Shown here one piece after another: positions 7,400 to 15,490 of a DNA stretch of 64,000 bases (positions are counted from its first letter, which is position 1; every line of letters begins with the position of its first letter). The position numbers were made by a program, and so were the translations under genes. The stretch is from DLKC01 sp002478885 (GTDB taxonomy: Bacteria; Bacteroidota; Bacteroidia; Chitinophagales; Chitinophagaceae). The stretch lies in the NCBI GenBank assembly GCA_046329585.1, contig JAXLUI010000001.1, forward strand, positions 2,666,001 to 2,730,000. Reading direction: 5' to 3'. Below the pieces are notes generated by a model, which had not been told where the DNA came from, made no database searches, and worked only from the letters and a program-made list of their open reading frames with translations.

Positions 7400-9043
7400 A
7401 TGCCTAAAGACAATTCGATACACTCCGTTTTAATTATTGGTTCTGGCCCGATCATTATTGGCCAGGCATGTGAATTTGACTATTCCGGCTCGCAAGCTGC
7501 CCGCAGTTTAAGAGAGGAAGGAATTAAGGTTATACTCATCAATAGTAACCCCGCCACCATAATGACCGACCCGATGATGGCGGATAGGGTTTACTTATTG
7601 CCGCTTACTGTGGAAAGTATTGAACAGATTTTGAAGGAAAATGATATTGACGCAGTATTACCTACCATGGGCGGGCAAACAGCTTTAAACCTTTGCAAAG
7701 AAGCCGATGAACTAGGCATTTGGAAACAATACAATGTAAGGCTGATTGGCGTGGATGTAGCTGCGATTGACACAGCAGAAGACAGGGAACAGTTTCGCCA
7801 GTTAATGGTTAAAATAGGTATTAAAGTGGCTCCCAGCCATGTTGCCAACAGTTTCCTGGAAGGAAAAGAATATGCCCAGCAGATAGGTTTTCCGTTGGTA
7901 ATTCGTCCATCTTTTACTCTGGGTGGAACAGGTGGTGGTTTTGTTCATGGTAAAGAAGACTTAGACGAAGCGTTGCAAAGAGGACTGCAGGCATCCCCTA
8001 TTCATGAGGTACTTGTTGAAAAAGCGGTGCTTGGGTGGAAGGAATATGAGTTGGAATTACTGAGAGATAAGAATGACAATGTGGTGATTATTTGCACAGT
8101 TGAAAATCTTGACCCGATGGGTATTCACACAGGCGATTCCATTACAGTTGCACCTGCGATGACACTGAGTGATACAGCATTCCAGGACATGCGCAACCAG
8201 GCAATGCTCATGATGCGTTCGCTCGGAAACTTTGCCGGTGGATGCAATGTACAGTTTGCGTTGAACCCCGAAACGGAAGAGCTTATCGCGGTTGAGATAA
8301 ACCCTAGGGTTAGCCGTTCCTCTGCGTTGGCAAGTAAGGCCACAGGTTACCCGATTGCGAAAATTGCCGCCAAACTAGCGATCGGATACTCATTAGATGA
8401 GTTGAAAAACCAGATTACCAAAACCACCTCTGCATATTTTGAGCCGGCTCTTGACTACGTGATTGTAAAAGTGCCAAGATGGAATTTTGACAAGTTTAAA
8501 GGCGCAAATGATACACTTGGTCTTCAAATGAAGAGTGTGGGCGAGGTAATGGCAATAGGAAGAAGTTTTACTGAAGCCATTCAGAAGGCCTGCCAGAGCC
8601 TGGAAAATGAGGCTGTTGGTCTTGGGTACTACGGTAAAAGCCTGATGAAGACCGAAGACCTTATTGAATATATTAAGGTTCCGAAATGGGATCGCATTTT
8701 CCGGATAAAAGATGCTTTAATGCAGGGGGTTACAGTAAAAACAATTGTTCACGCAACGGGTATTGACCGTTGGTTTATTTACCAATTACTGGAAATCTGT
8801 AGGATTGAAAAAGAATTGGCCCACCATACACTGGATTCTTTACCTGATGCCTTATTAAAAGAGGCAAAGCAGCACGGCTTTAGTGATGAGCAGATATCGA
8901 GAATTATGCAGCATATGTGCACCGAGGAACAGGTTTATGAAAAAAGGAAATCACTTGGAATAACCCGCGTTTATAAGATGGTTGATACTTGCAGCGCCGA
9001 GTTTGAAGCCAAAACTCCCTATTTCTACAGCACATTTGAATAA
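7400..9043 (+). CDS. carB: carbamoyl-phosphate synthase large subunit, N-terminal half only
   Basis: This 547-residue protein matches the first half of CarB. An N-terminal pre-ATP-grasp domain (SVLIIGSGPIIIGQACEFDYSGSQA) is followed by the first ATP-grasp domain with FPLVIRPSFTLGGTGGG and VEINPRVSRSSALASKATGYPIA. Then comes the oligomerisation domain, ending at TPYFYSTFE. In full-length CarB (about 940-1080 residues) the chain continues straight into the second synthetase half; here TAA follows directly, and no frame of the next 100 bases encodes that half. The N half makes carboxyphosphate and carbamate; carbamate phosphorylation needs the missing half. It may be a split CarB as in some archaea and Aquifex, with the other half elsewhere, or an extra truncated paralogue. 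No carA is adjacent. The reading frame is intact and not visibly decayed. Confidence 0.88.
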   Translation: MPKDNSIHSVLIIGSGPIIIGQACEFDYSGSQAARSLREEGIKVILINSNPATIMTDPMMADRVYLLPLTVESIEQILKENDIDAVLPTMGGQTALNLCKEADELGIWKQYNVRLIGVDVAAIDTAEDREQFRQLMVKIGIKVAPSHVANSFLEGKEYAQQIGFPLVIRPSFTLGGTGGGFVHGKEDLDEALQRGLQASPIHEVLVEKAVLGWKEYELELLRDKNDNVVIICTVENLDPMGIHTGDSITVAPAMTLSDTAFQDMRNQAMLMMRSLGNFAGGCNVQFALNPETEELIAVEINPRVSRSSALASKATGYPIAKIAAKLAIGYSLDELKNQITKTTSAYFEPALDYVIVKVPRWNFDKFKGANDTLGLQMKSVGEVMAIGRSFTEAIQKACQSLENEAVGLGYYGKSLMKTEDLIEYIKVPKWDRIFRIKDALMQGVTVKTIVHATGIDRWFIYQLLEICRIEKELAHHTLDSLPDALLKEAKQHGFSDEQISRIMQHMCTEEQVYEKRKSLGITRVYKMVDTCSAEFEAKTPYFYSTFE

Positions 9044-9149
9044 ATAGAATTTATACGAGGTTTAATCTTACTAATTTTTTTGACTATTTGGATTAGCCTA
9101 ATTTGGATTTTCCGTACTACAGCACTCGGCAAAAATAATCGAAAACTTA

Positions 9150-10565
9150 ATGGAAAAGAAAAAACAGCGACCCTGCACTGTTGATGCTTTCCTTTCTTTT
9201 ATTAATCATTTTGCCTGTTCATCTGCAATTGTTTTTTTAGTAGGCGTTGTTTCAATAGCAAGTTGCACCAAAATTAGTGAGCAGGTTAGCCAGTTATCAA
9301 CTGGTGATGAAAGTTTGAAAAAAGAGGGAAATACAAAACCCAATATCATTATTTTGTTAGGCGACGACGTGGGTTACGAGATTCCTGTTGTTGATGGCGG
9401 GGAGTCATACAGCACGCCAAATATTGATAAGATGGCCAGCGAAGGCATGCAATTTACCCGTTGCCATACATCTCCGCTTTGCTCGCCTTCAAGATTTATG
9501 TTGCTCACAGGCAAGTATAATTTCAGGAATTATAATAACTGGGGCATCATGGAAACAAGCAATCGAACAATGGGCAATATGCTAAGGGATGCCGGTTACA
9601 AAACCCTGGTGGCTGGCAAGTGGCAGTTAGGCGGAGGCGATACTTCGATAAGAGCACTCGGGTTCGATGATTATGCTGTCTGGAACCCCTTTTCCGGCGA
9701 AGGCTCTGAAAACCAGGATGGCAAAGGTTCACGATATAAAGATCCACAGGTATATATTAATGGCAGCTATATGCCGAAAGATTCCGTAAGAAACAAGTAT
9801 GGTGATGACATCTTCGCCAACTATGTAAAAACGTTTATAAAAAACAACCTGGAGAATCCTTTCTTTGTTTATTACTCCATTTGTCTCGTGCATCCACCTT
9901 TTGGACCAACACCCGCAGATGCCGCATTTAAAACCTGGGATCCGAGGCTGTCTGACAAAAATTACTTCCCATCTATGGTGAACTATATGGATGCCAAGGT
10001 TGGAGATATCATGAATTTTGTAAAGTCGAAAGGTATTTCCAATAACACATTAATTCTCTATTTCGGAGATAATGGTACATCAGGCGAAATAACGTCGCTA
10101 TTCAATGGCGAAAATTTACTGGGTGGCAAAGGCAGCACTAAAGAATCAGGAACACATGTGCCTTTGATTGCGTGGTGGAATGGTAAAATAATTCCAGGAA
10201 GCATTAATGGAGACCTTATTGATCTAACCGATTTTATGCCTACCCTTGCCGATGTCGCGAATATTCCAAGACCTACCACATATGGTATTCTTGATGGTGT
10301 AAGTTTTGCTCCGGCGTTATTCGGGCAACAAGCAATGCCGAGAAGCTGGGTCTTTTGCCATTACAATCCCAATCCTGTAAAGCTACCGGATGTGCTAAAG
10401 AGGTGGGCTCAGGATAAAGAATTTAAATATTACGAATCAGGAAAGTTTGTTGATTATATCAAAGATCCGGAAGAGTATAACCAATTGTATGATTCCTTAC
10501 TTACGCCTGAACAAATGGCTATCAAAAGTAATTTGCAGGCAGTAATTGCAGGCATGCATAATTAA
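9150..10565 (+). CDS. sulfatase, lipoprotein (arylsulfatase family S1)
   Basis: A 471-residue formylglycine-dependent sulfatase. A hydrophobic N-terminal segment ends in a lipobox-like SIASC, with C39 as the possible lipidated residue. The metal-binding start NIIILLGDDVGY (D72, D73) and the active-site C111-S-P-S-R115 are present; the cysteine must be converted to formylglycine for activity. GKWQLGG and the Asp-Asn pair in LYFGDNGT also fit the sulfatase core. It should release sulfate from a sulfated glycan or other ester at the cell surface. The N-terminus before the hydrophobic segment is longer than usual. No SusC/SusD pair or sulfatase-maturating radical SAM gene is adjacent, so the substrate is unknown. 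Confidence 0.9.
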   Translation: MEKKKQRPCTVDAFLSFINHFACSSAIVFLVGVVSIASCTKISEQVSQLSTGDESLKKEGNTKPNIIILLGDDVGYEIPVVDGGESYSTPNIDKMASEGMQFTRCHTSPLCSPSRFMLLTGKYNFRNYNNWGIMETSNRTMGNMLRDAGYKTLVAGKWQLGGGDTSIRALGFDDYAVWNPFSGEGSENQDGKGSRYKDPQVYINGSYMPKDSVRNKYGDDIFANYVKTFIKNNLENPFFVYYSICLVHPPFGPTPADAAFKTWDPRLSDKNYFPSMVNYMDAKVGDIMNFVKSKGISNNTLILYFGDNGTSGEITSLFNGENLLGGKGSTKESGTHVPLIAWWNGKIIPGSINGDLIDLTDFMPTLADVANIPRPTTYGILDGVSFAPALFGQQAMPRSWVFCHYNPNPVKLPDVLKRWAQDKEFKYYESGKFVDYIKDPEEYNQLYDSLLTPEQMAIKSNLQAVIAGMHN

Positions 10566-10592
10566 CCGGGCAAAAAACAAACTTTCGCTACA

Positions 10593-10964
10593 CTAATATT
10601 GCCCGGTACTTAAGAGCACGAGTGTGCAGGCCTCCATGATTTCTATTCCTTGTTTTATAGCTTTTTCTGACAGTTCACTATTTTCTGCACCAGGATTGAA
10701 AATGATTCGTTTAGGGTTCAAAGACAAAATATAATCGTAATACTCCTTTTGATTATGCTCATTCAGGTAAAGCGTAATCGTATCAACATCTTCAACTATC
10801 GGCTGGCCCGTGATTATTGAAACACTATCGATCTCTCCGTTTCGTTTACCAATCGCAATAACGGGATGCTGCGCCGCTACCAGCCTTTTGATTGCTAAAT
10901 AGCTATAGCGGGAAGGATTATCAGATGCTCCCATCACCACCGTTTTTTTCTTTGTGTTTCCCAT
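10593..10964 (-). CDS. CoA-binding domain protein (YccU type)
   Basis: A 123-residue single-domain Rossmann-fold protein of the CoA-binding type 2 family. The nucleotide-binding start TVVMGASDNPSRYSYLAIKRL is diagnostic, with later PKRIIFNPGAEN and EACTLVLL strands. Relatives bind CoA, and their biochemical role is not settled. The ATG at 10964 places its first 44 bases inside the end of the upstream membrane-protein gene in another frame, suggesting coupled translation; an in-frame ATG at 10934 would shorten the overlap. The gene converges on the sulfatase, and an 8-base inverted repeat (CCGGGCAA at 10566 and TTGCCCGG at 10599) spans both 3' ends. Confidence 0.85.
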   Translation of the reverse strand: MGNTKKKTVVMGASDNPSRYSYLAIKRLVAAQHPVIAIGKRNGEIDSVSIITGQPIVEDVDTITLYLNEHNQKEYYDYILSLNPKRIIFNPGAENSELSEKAIKQGIEIMEACTLVLLSTGQY

Positions 10965-11325
10965 GTAGCAGATATTTTCTATAAATATACAGGTAATAGA
11001 ATGCAGTTAATACAGCACCTACAAGACCAGCGATTGCGATACCTATGGCAACTTGATTATCCTGGTAATCCCTGAAGAAAAAAGCCGAGATAAAAATGGC
11101 CAGTGAAACACAGCAACACGTCCAATAATACCCTAGCTGCTTTTTAATAATACCTCGGGAACGATAGCTGTTGATAGCTGCGCTAATCATTTGCCAAATG
11201 CCTAGTGGAAGTAACAAAAATAAACCCACGAGTAGGTATCCCTCCTCTATTATGCCGGCAGCCACCAACAGAGCAATGACTACAATCAGCAATAACTGAC
11301 CAAAATGATCTATTTTTTTCCCCAT
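10921..11325 (-). CDS. hypothetical four-helix membrane protein
   Basis: A 134-residue protein with four hydrophobic segments at about residues 8-24, 28-46, 68-84 and 92-112, and a basic, glycine-rich C-terminal tail. I do not recognise a family. It overlaps the CoA-binding protein gene by 44 bases on the same strand, so the two form one unit. A hydrophobic small protein of this layout is common in Bacteroidota, and no catalytic motif is visible. Confidence 0.6.
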   Translation of the reverse strand: MGKKIDHFGQLLLIVVIALLVAAGIIEEGYLLVGLFLLLPLGIWQMISAAINSYRSRGIIKKQLGYYWTCCCVSLAIFISAFFFRDYQDNQVAIGIAIAGLVGAVLTAFYYLYIYRKYLLHGKHKEKNGGDGSI

Positions 11326-11421
11326 AAGATAACTTTTGTCGAATGTACTTTTTGCATTTTTAGCTGAATATAAGTAGAAAAGGGTATTTTATTCAGCCGC
11401 TAAATACTGATATTGTGATAA

Positions 11422-12015
11422 ATGGTTTCAATGAAAAAGATATACGTCTTCATATTGCTACTAGCCGTTTTGTCAACAAAAGCTAGTGCACAGTCGCTTT
11501 CAGAGGCATTAAATAAAAACGATACCTTAACCGCACTAAAGCTCATTAATTCAGGTTACAGTATTGATTCAGTTGATAAGTTCGGAAGCTCTGCTCTAAT
11601 GAGTGCATGCAGGTATACTGCCGACACCGCAGAAGCGCTTTTTTTGTTGAACCACGGAGCGAAAGCCGATTATCCAAAATCAGCGAAAGGCAGAACGGCG
11701 CTCCTTATAGCCTGCGCATATTATGGCGGCGTGCCATTGTGCAGGACACTGTTAAGCCATGGTGCTGACATAAATGCAGTAACATTCACCGGAGAATCTG
11801 CCTTAATGTTAGCAGCTTCAAATGCTAAAGCTGATGTGGTGGAATATCTTATCAAGGCCGGAGCAAATACAAAATTAAAAACCAGTTCAGGCAGAACAGC
11901 CCTAGATTACGCAAATCAGGCATCGATCGACGATACAATTAAACAAATGATGAAATGCTGCAGTGTTGACAAAGAAAAAACCATTGCATTAATTAGTCAG
12001 GCGATGAATAATTAG
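11422..12015 (+). CDS. secreted ankyrin-repeat protein
   Basis: A 197-residue protein with an N-terminal signal peptide (MKKIYVFILLLAVLSTKASAQ) and about four ankyrin repeats between residues 25 and 175, recognisable by GSSALMSACR, GRTALLIACAYYGG, GESALMLAASNAKADVVEYLIKAGAN and GRTALDYA. Ankyrin repeats bind other proteins; here the domain would work in the periplasm or be exported. Either the ATG at 11422 or the one at 11431 may be used, and both leave the signal peptide intact. It is a single-gene unit converging on the epimerase gene. The partner is unknown. Confidence 0.82.
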   Translation: MVSMKKIYVFILLLAVLSTKASAQSLSEALNKNDTLTALKLINSGYSIDSVDKFGSSALMSACRYTADTAEALFLLNHGAKADYPKSAKGRTALLIACAYYGGVPLCRTLLSHGADINAVTFTGESALMLAASNAKADVVEYLIKAGANTKLKTSSGRTALDYANQASIDDTIKQMMKCCSVDKEKTIALISQAMNN

Positions 12016-12049
12016 ACCCCTCTTCGAAATTTTATCTATGCTACACTGA

Positions 12050-13033
12050 CTAAAATAAATGGTAGGCTTTGCGGGGCAGTTGTGCAATAATATTTTCAAA
12101 AGCTTCCTCAACGGAGTTGTGTTTAAATGCAAACCCGCTTTCCAGTAATTTTGTTGGCAATACCCAACGGCTTTTCAATAATAGCTCCGTCTCCGTTCCA
12201 ATAATGGTCGCACCTGTTTTCAGCATCCATTCGGGTGCATGCAACCCACATACATGCCCGGTAACTTCCCGTAATTTTCGCATAAAGGTTTCGTTGGTTA
12301 CAGGATTCGGACTGCTTAAGTTGTAAACGCCTTCCAATTCTTTTTGCTGCCATAAAAATTCAATTGCCCGGCAAACGTCTTCAATATGCACCCAACTATA
12401 CATCTGCCTCCCGTTTCCCTGTTTACCACCAAGCCCGATTTTGCAGAGATTAAGGTATGGGATCATTACACCGCCGGCGCCCAATGTTACTGCCATGCGA
12501 AGAGCAGTCTTTCGCGTAAAAGCAGTGCGTTGCTCGAAAAATGTTCTTTCCCAAAGTTTGCACACCTGCACGCTGAAATCATTTTCATATTCGCCGTTGT
12601 ATTCGTCAAAAGCATGTTCTGTCGCACTTTTATAAATGGTAGCTGATGCGGCGTTTATCCAAAGTTGCGGCGGCACAACAGCGCTTTTTATGGCTTCCCC
12701 GATTGCCCTCGTAGCATTAATACGACTGCTAAAAATCTCACGCTTGTTGTGCTCGTTGTACCGGCAATTGACTGATTTTCCTGCAAGATTTATCACAATG
12801 TTGCAGCCATCTATTTCCCTGCACCATTCCCCGCTACTTATGCCATCCCATGCCACAACGCGCCCATGTCTTTTAAACGATTCTTTGCCACCGCCTCTAT
12901 TATAAGCATTATTCACCTGGCCTTTTTTAACGCGCGAAAGAATAACTATGTCATTTTCTTTTCCGAAATATTCGGCTACCGCAGTTCCGATAAAACCCGA
13001 GCCGCCTGCAATTAAGATTTTAATATTTTTCAT
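12050..13033 (-). CDS. TIGR01777-family NAD(P)-dependent epimerase (YfcH/SDR39U1-like)
   Basis: A 327-residue extended short-chain dehydrogenase of the YfcH type. The dinucleotide-binding motif GGSGFIG lies at residues 10-16. The YfcH-like signature DGCNIVINLAGKSVNCRYNEHNKREI is in the middle, and WVHIEDVCRAIEFL with GVYNLSSPNPVTN follows. The usual C-terminal DUF1731 region is recognisable in KSRWVLPTKLLESGFAFKH. The reaction of this family is not known. It is transcribed alone on the minus strand, with a full paired repeat element upstream of its start. Confidence 0.9.
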   Translation of the reverse strand: MKNIKILIAGGSGFIGTAVAEYFGKENDIVILSRVKKGQVNNAYNRGGGKESFKRHGRVVAWDGISSGEWCREIDGCNIVINLAGKSVNCRYNEHNKREIFSSRINATRAIGEAIKSAVVPPQLWINAASATIYKSATEHAFDEYNGEYENDFSVQVCKLWERTFFEQRTAFTRKTALRMAVTLGAGGVMIPYLNLCKIGLGGKQGNGRQMYSWVHIEDVCRAIEFLWQQKELEGVYNLSSPNPVTNETFMRKLREVTGHVCGLHAPEWMLKTGATIIGTETELLLKSRWVLPTKLLESGFAFKHNSVEEAFENIIAQLPRKAYHLF

Positions 13034-13059
13034 CTCACTAAGGTTTTTGTTGATTTTTT

Positions 13060-13238
13060 GTAGCCGGCTTTTGTTCTTTGGTCAACGCCTGTTGTGTCAC
13101 TCACTTCAGGGTTCTGAACTTTTTTCGTCAGGCCTGGATAGTATTGGAGCCAATGCAGGTTTGCCGATTGGCGGTATTAAGTACAAGTGTGCGACGCAAC
13201 GAAAGATGATAGCGTTACTAAAGACGGGTCCATAAAAA
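13060..13238. repeat. dispersed intergenic repeat, paired inverted element
   Basis: A full element: left box GTAGCCGGCTTTTG at 13060, left core GTTGTGTCACTCACTT at 13091-13106, right core CAAGTGTGCGACGCAAC at 13184-13200, right box GACGGGTCCATAAAAAA ending near 13238. The two arms belong to different core subfamilies (TGTCAC and TCGC), so pairing does not require identical arms. It takes up most of the 272-base gap between two minus-strand genes. Confidence 0.88.
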
Positions 13239-13305
13239 AGCACCGTGTTATTACCGAAAGGTTGCACATAAATGCCGACAGGTTAAAGATGTAAAACATG
13301 ACAAC

Positions 13306-13674
13306 TTATTTGAGAATAGACAAAGGCCTTTTCAGGTACACAAATGTTTCTTTATAACAGAGGTGTAAGTAATAGAGCGCCATTAACGGTGCAGCGAAAA
13401 GCAGCGGTATAAACACAACCCCGGTAACATAAACCAATGGCGTCAGCAGCATGCAACCACAAAGTATATAGCATATGTTGTGATAAACCCGTCTTTGTGT
13501 GCCTTTGGTCGTAAAGTAGCGCAGGCATTCGTGCAAAAGCATGCTGAGCAATTGCGAACCACCGGCGATAAAGTATGCCCTATAAAAGTCTATTTGATCC
13601 ATTACAATGGCAATGATGCATATTAATATTATCAAGATCTGCACGCCAAAATCGACAAGTTTAAAATTCTTCAT
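13306..13674 (-). CDS. hypothetical membrane protein under GbsR-type operator
   Basis: A 122-residue protein with about four hydrophobic segments (residues 8-25, 30-46, 66-82, 86-105) and no recognised family. It follows the GbsR/MarR regulator gene on the same strand with a 90-base gap. That gap holds, 17 bases before this ATG, a near copy of the operator-like palindrome found upstream of the regulator. This suggests that the protein is made under the regulator's control, perhaps in response to membrane or osmotic stress. Function unknown. Confidence 0.65.
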   Translation of the reverse strand: MKNFKLVDFGVQILIILICIIAIVMDQIDFYRAYFIAGGSQLLSMLLHECLRYFTTKGTQRRVYHNICYILCGCMLLTPLVYVTGVVFIPLLFAAPLMALYYLHLCYKETFVYLKRPLSILK

Positions 13675-13691
13675 ATACTGTAATTTTAATA

Positions 13692-13710
13692 TTTTCAGTA
13701 ATAATTGAAA
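13692..13710 (-). promoter_or_regulatory. putative operator of the GbsR-type regulator, copy 1
   Basis: TTTTCAGTAATAATTGAAA, an imperfect palindrome whose TTTCA and TGAAA ends pair exactly across eight bases. It matches the site at 14298-14316 at 17 of 19 positions. Its place just before the start of the membrane-protein gene fits repression or activation of that gene. Confidence 0.6.
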
Positions 13711-13763
13711 TAATAGATCATTTAAAAAGCCGGATTAACGGCTTGCCAGTTTAGCTGGATATT

Positions 13764-14270
13764 TTATTTAAAAAGCTTTAAAAAGCTGCTCCAAAACCAG
13801 TTTTCTTCTGCTTTTATCATAACATCCATTGTTTTTTCGGCCTGGCTGGCAAATTTCTTGACGTTTTCGATTGCTTCGGTAAAAGCTTTAACGTCGGCAT
13901 TTCTTTTATCGCCTTCGATATCACTTATCTGGTTCAGCACTTTTAGCATGGGATCAAGTTCCCGCTTCTTTCGCTGATACATGATGCGAGTAGCTACCTT
14001 CCAAATATCTTTTTCAGCCGAAAAGTATTCTTTCCGGTCGCCGGGAATAATTACTTTGTCTATAAGGCCCCACTCCATCAGGTCGCGCAAATTCATGTTA
14101 GCATTGCCCCGGCTGATGCTTAGTTCTTCCATTACTTCGTCAGTGCTTAATGGTTTGCTTGCAACAAGCAGCAGGGAATGCACCTGCGCCATTGTGCGGT
14201 TAATGCCCCATTGGCTTCCGAGAACTCCCCAGCTATGAATGAACTGTTGTTTCGCCTCTGTAAGTTTCAT
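13764..14270 (-). CDS. GbsR/MarR-family transcriptional regulator
   Basis: A 168-residue DNA-binding protein of the GbsR branch of the MarR family. The N-terminus (KQQFIHSWGVLGSQWGINRTMAQVHSLLL) and winged helix (PLSTDEVMEELSISRGNANMNLRDLMEWGLIDKV, then the wing PGDRKEYFSAEKD) are typical. The C-terminal half is helical and likely dimerises. GbsR in Bacillus senses choline for glycine-betaine synthesis, but no betaine gene is here, so the ligand is unknown. Two matching palindromes, one 27 bases upstream of this gene and one before the downstream membrane-protein gene, point to autoregulation and control of that neighbour. Confidence 0.88.
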   Translation of the reverse strand: MKLTEAKQQFIHSWGVLGSQWGINRTMAQVHSLLLVASKPLSTDEVMEELSISRGNANMNLRDLMEWGLIDKVIIPGDRKEYFSAEKDIWKVATRIMYQRKKRELDPMLKVLNQISDIEGDKRNADVKAFTEAIENVKKFASQAEKTMDVMIKAEENWFWSSFLKLFK

Positions 14271-14297
14271 AGAACAAAAATAGTGTTTGTTATCGAA

Positions 14298-14316
14298 TTT
14301 TCAGTATTTATTGAAA
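14298..14316 (-). promoter_or_regulatory. putative operator of the GbsR-type regulator, copy 2
   Basis: TTTTCAGTATTTATTGAAA lies 27 bases upstream of the regulator's ATG. Within the 18-base palindrome, 7 of 9 base pairs are symmetric. The near-identical site at 13692-13710 makes chance unlikely, although the local DNA is AT-rich. Confidence 0.6.
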
Positions 14317-14346
14317 TTAAAATTTTCATTAAAAATGCTTTCTTCC

Positions 14347-14730
14347 TTAACCCATAGAATGTAAGGCTACCCGGTTGCCTTCACAATCTTTGATAAGTGC
14401 CCAATAACCTAGATCAGGCCCCACAGGTGTTTTAACAACCAATATCTCGCCGCCGGCATTCGGAACGCGATCCAGCATTACCTGGAGGTCTGGCTGACAG
14501 TTGAGATAGATAAGGCTGCCATTATCTGAGGGAGTGTACAATGTAGGGTTATGCACGATTGCGCCACCCACCTTTCCCGCTTTAAAGTCGTAAAGAAAAA
14601 AACCCATTCGTGCCGGCCCCAAGTTGCTTTCAGGCATTTGATAATCGAATAAAGTCTCGTAAAACTTCTTTGCCCTGTCGAAATCACCTACGGGTATTTC
14701 GAACCAATTGAGTGCATTACCTAGTTGCAT
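14347..14730 (-). CDS. VOC-superfamily (glyoxalase-like) protein
   Basis: A 127-residue vicinal-oxygen-chelate protein beginning MQLGNALNWFEIPVGDFDRAKKFYETLF, the usual first beta-alpha-beta unit. The last module has GGEILVVKTPVGPDLGYWALIKDCEGNRVALHS, where the final glutamate of typical metal-binding members is replaced by alanine-leucine-histidine. This suggests altered metal binding. Many such proteins are stand-alone enzymes or binding proteins of unknown substrate. I start at the ATG at 14730; the 15 residues upstream are unlike the family. Confidence 0.85.
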   Translation of the reverse strand: MQLGNALNWFEIPVGDFDRAKKFYETLFDYQMPESNLGPARMGFFLYDFKAGKVGGAIVHNPTLYTPSDNGSLIYLNCQPDLQVMLDRVPNAGGEILVVKTPVGPDLGYWALIKDCEGNRVALHSMG

Positions 14731-14906
14731 ATAAAAAATTAAGAAGCAAAAGTTACGGAAAAAGTTCGGGTGCATTTACTAACAGGTATTTTCAAGATTC
14801 GTTTATATAAATCATTTTGAAAATTATTTCGCGTGTATGTGATTTAATTAAAAAAACATTTTTACCTTAACGAGTCATAATAAAAAAATAAAAAAATCTC
14901 TCACTC

Positions 14907-15344
14907 ATGGCAAAAGCAAATAAAAAGAAGGCCGCTCCTAAAAAGAAAGCTGCTCCTAAAAAGGCAGTCAAAAAAGCAGCACCAAAGAAAGCCGTAAAAA
15001 AAGCAGCACCCAAAAAAGCGGTGAAGAAAGCTGCTCCTAAAAAGGCAGTAACCAAAAAGGCAGTAACCAAAAAGGCAGCACCCAAAAAAGCAGCGCCAAA
15101 GAAAGCAGTGAAAAAAGCAGCTCCGAAAAAGGCTGCACCAAAGAAAGCAGCTCCAAAAAAAGCAGTGAAGAAGGCTGCTCCAAAGAAAGCTGCACCAAAA
15201 AAAGCAGCACCAAAGAAAGCAGTGAAAAAAGCGGCTCCAAAAAAGAAACCAGCTCCAGCCCCGGCACCAGCGCCCGTAGCAGAAGCGCCTGTTGAAGCAC
15301 CTGCACCAGCAGCTGAACCCGGTGAAACTCCCACATCTAACTAA
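14907..15344 (+). CDS. histone H1-like lysine/alanine/proline-rich DNA-binding protein
   Basis: A 145-residue, extremely basic protein. Residues 8-112 are built almost entirely of the units AAPKK, AVKK and AVTKK, followed by a Pro/Ala segment (PAPAPAPAPVAEAPVEAP) and an acidic end. This composition matches bacterial H1-like proteins (Hc1-like and AlgP-like C-terminal tails) that bind and compact DNA through the lysines. No globular domain is present. The DNA repeat encoding it (about 14930-15245) also leaves long open frames on the other strand, which are artefacts. It is a single gene ending in a strong terminator, so it is probably well expressed. Such repeats vary in copy number between strains. 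Confidence 0.85.
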   Translation: MAKANKKKAAPKKKAAPKKAVKKAAPKKAVKKAAPKKAVKKAAPKKAVTKKAVTKKAAPKKAAPKKAVKKAAPKKAAPKKAAPKKAVKKAAPKKAAPKKAAPKKAVKKAAPKKKPAPAPAPAPVAEAPVEAPAPAAEPGETPTSN

Positions 15345-15366
15345 ACAATAAATAGTTGAGTTATTC

Positions 15367-15395
15367 AAAAAGCCTTTCTTAATGAAAGGCTTTTT
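15367..15395 (+). terminator. intrinsic terminator of the H1-like gene
   Basis: A perfect 12-base-pair stem (AAAAAGCCTTTC pairing with GAAAGGCTTTTT) with a TTAAT loop, ending in a T run. It starts 23 bases after the stop at 15344. The A-rich left side means it could also end transcription from the other strand. Confidence 0.9.
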
Positions 15396-15490
15396 CTCTT
15401 TCATGGATAAGCCGCCAAGGACATACTATACACGTTTATTTTAATCGCTTTTACTTAAGCATTGTGTAATTTTATTTTTTGCAAATCGCC

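Noticed and set aside
10566..10606. Terminator formed by CCGGGCAA and TTGCCCGG
   Set aside because: The arms are 25 bases apart, there is no T run and the right arm lies inside the CoA-binding gene; too weak to call.
14867..15404. Long minus-strand frames opposite the H1-like gene
   Set aside because: They translate as monotonous Phe/Gly/Ala or Cys/Phe repeats, a by-product of the AAPKK coding repeat on the other strand.
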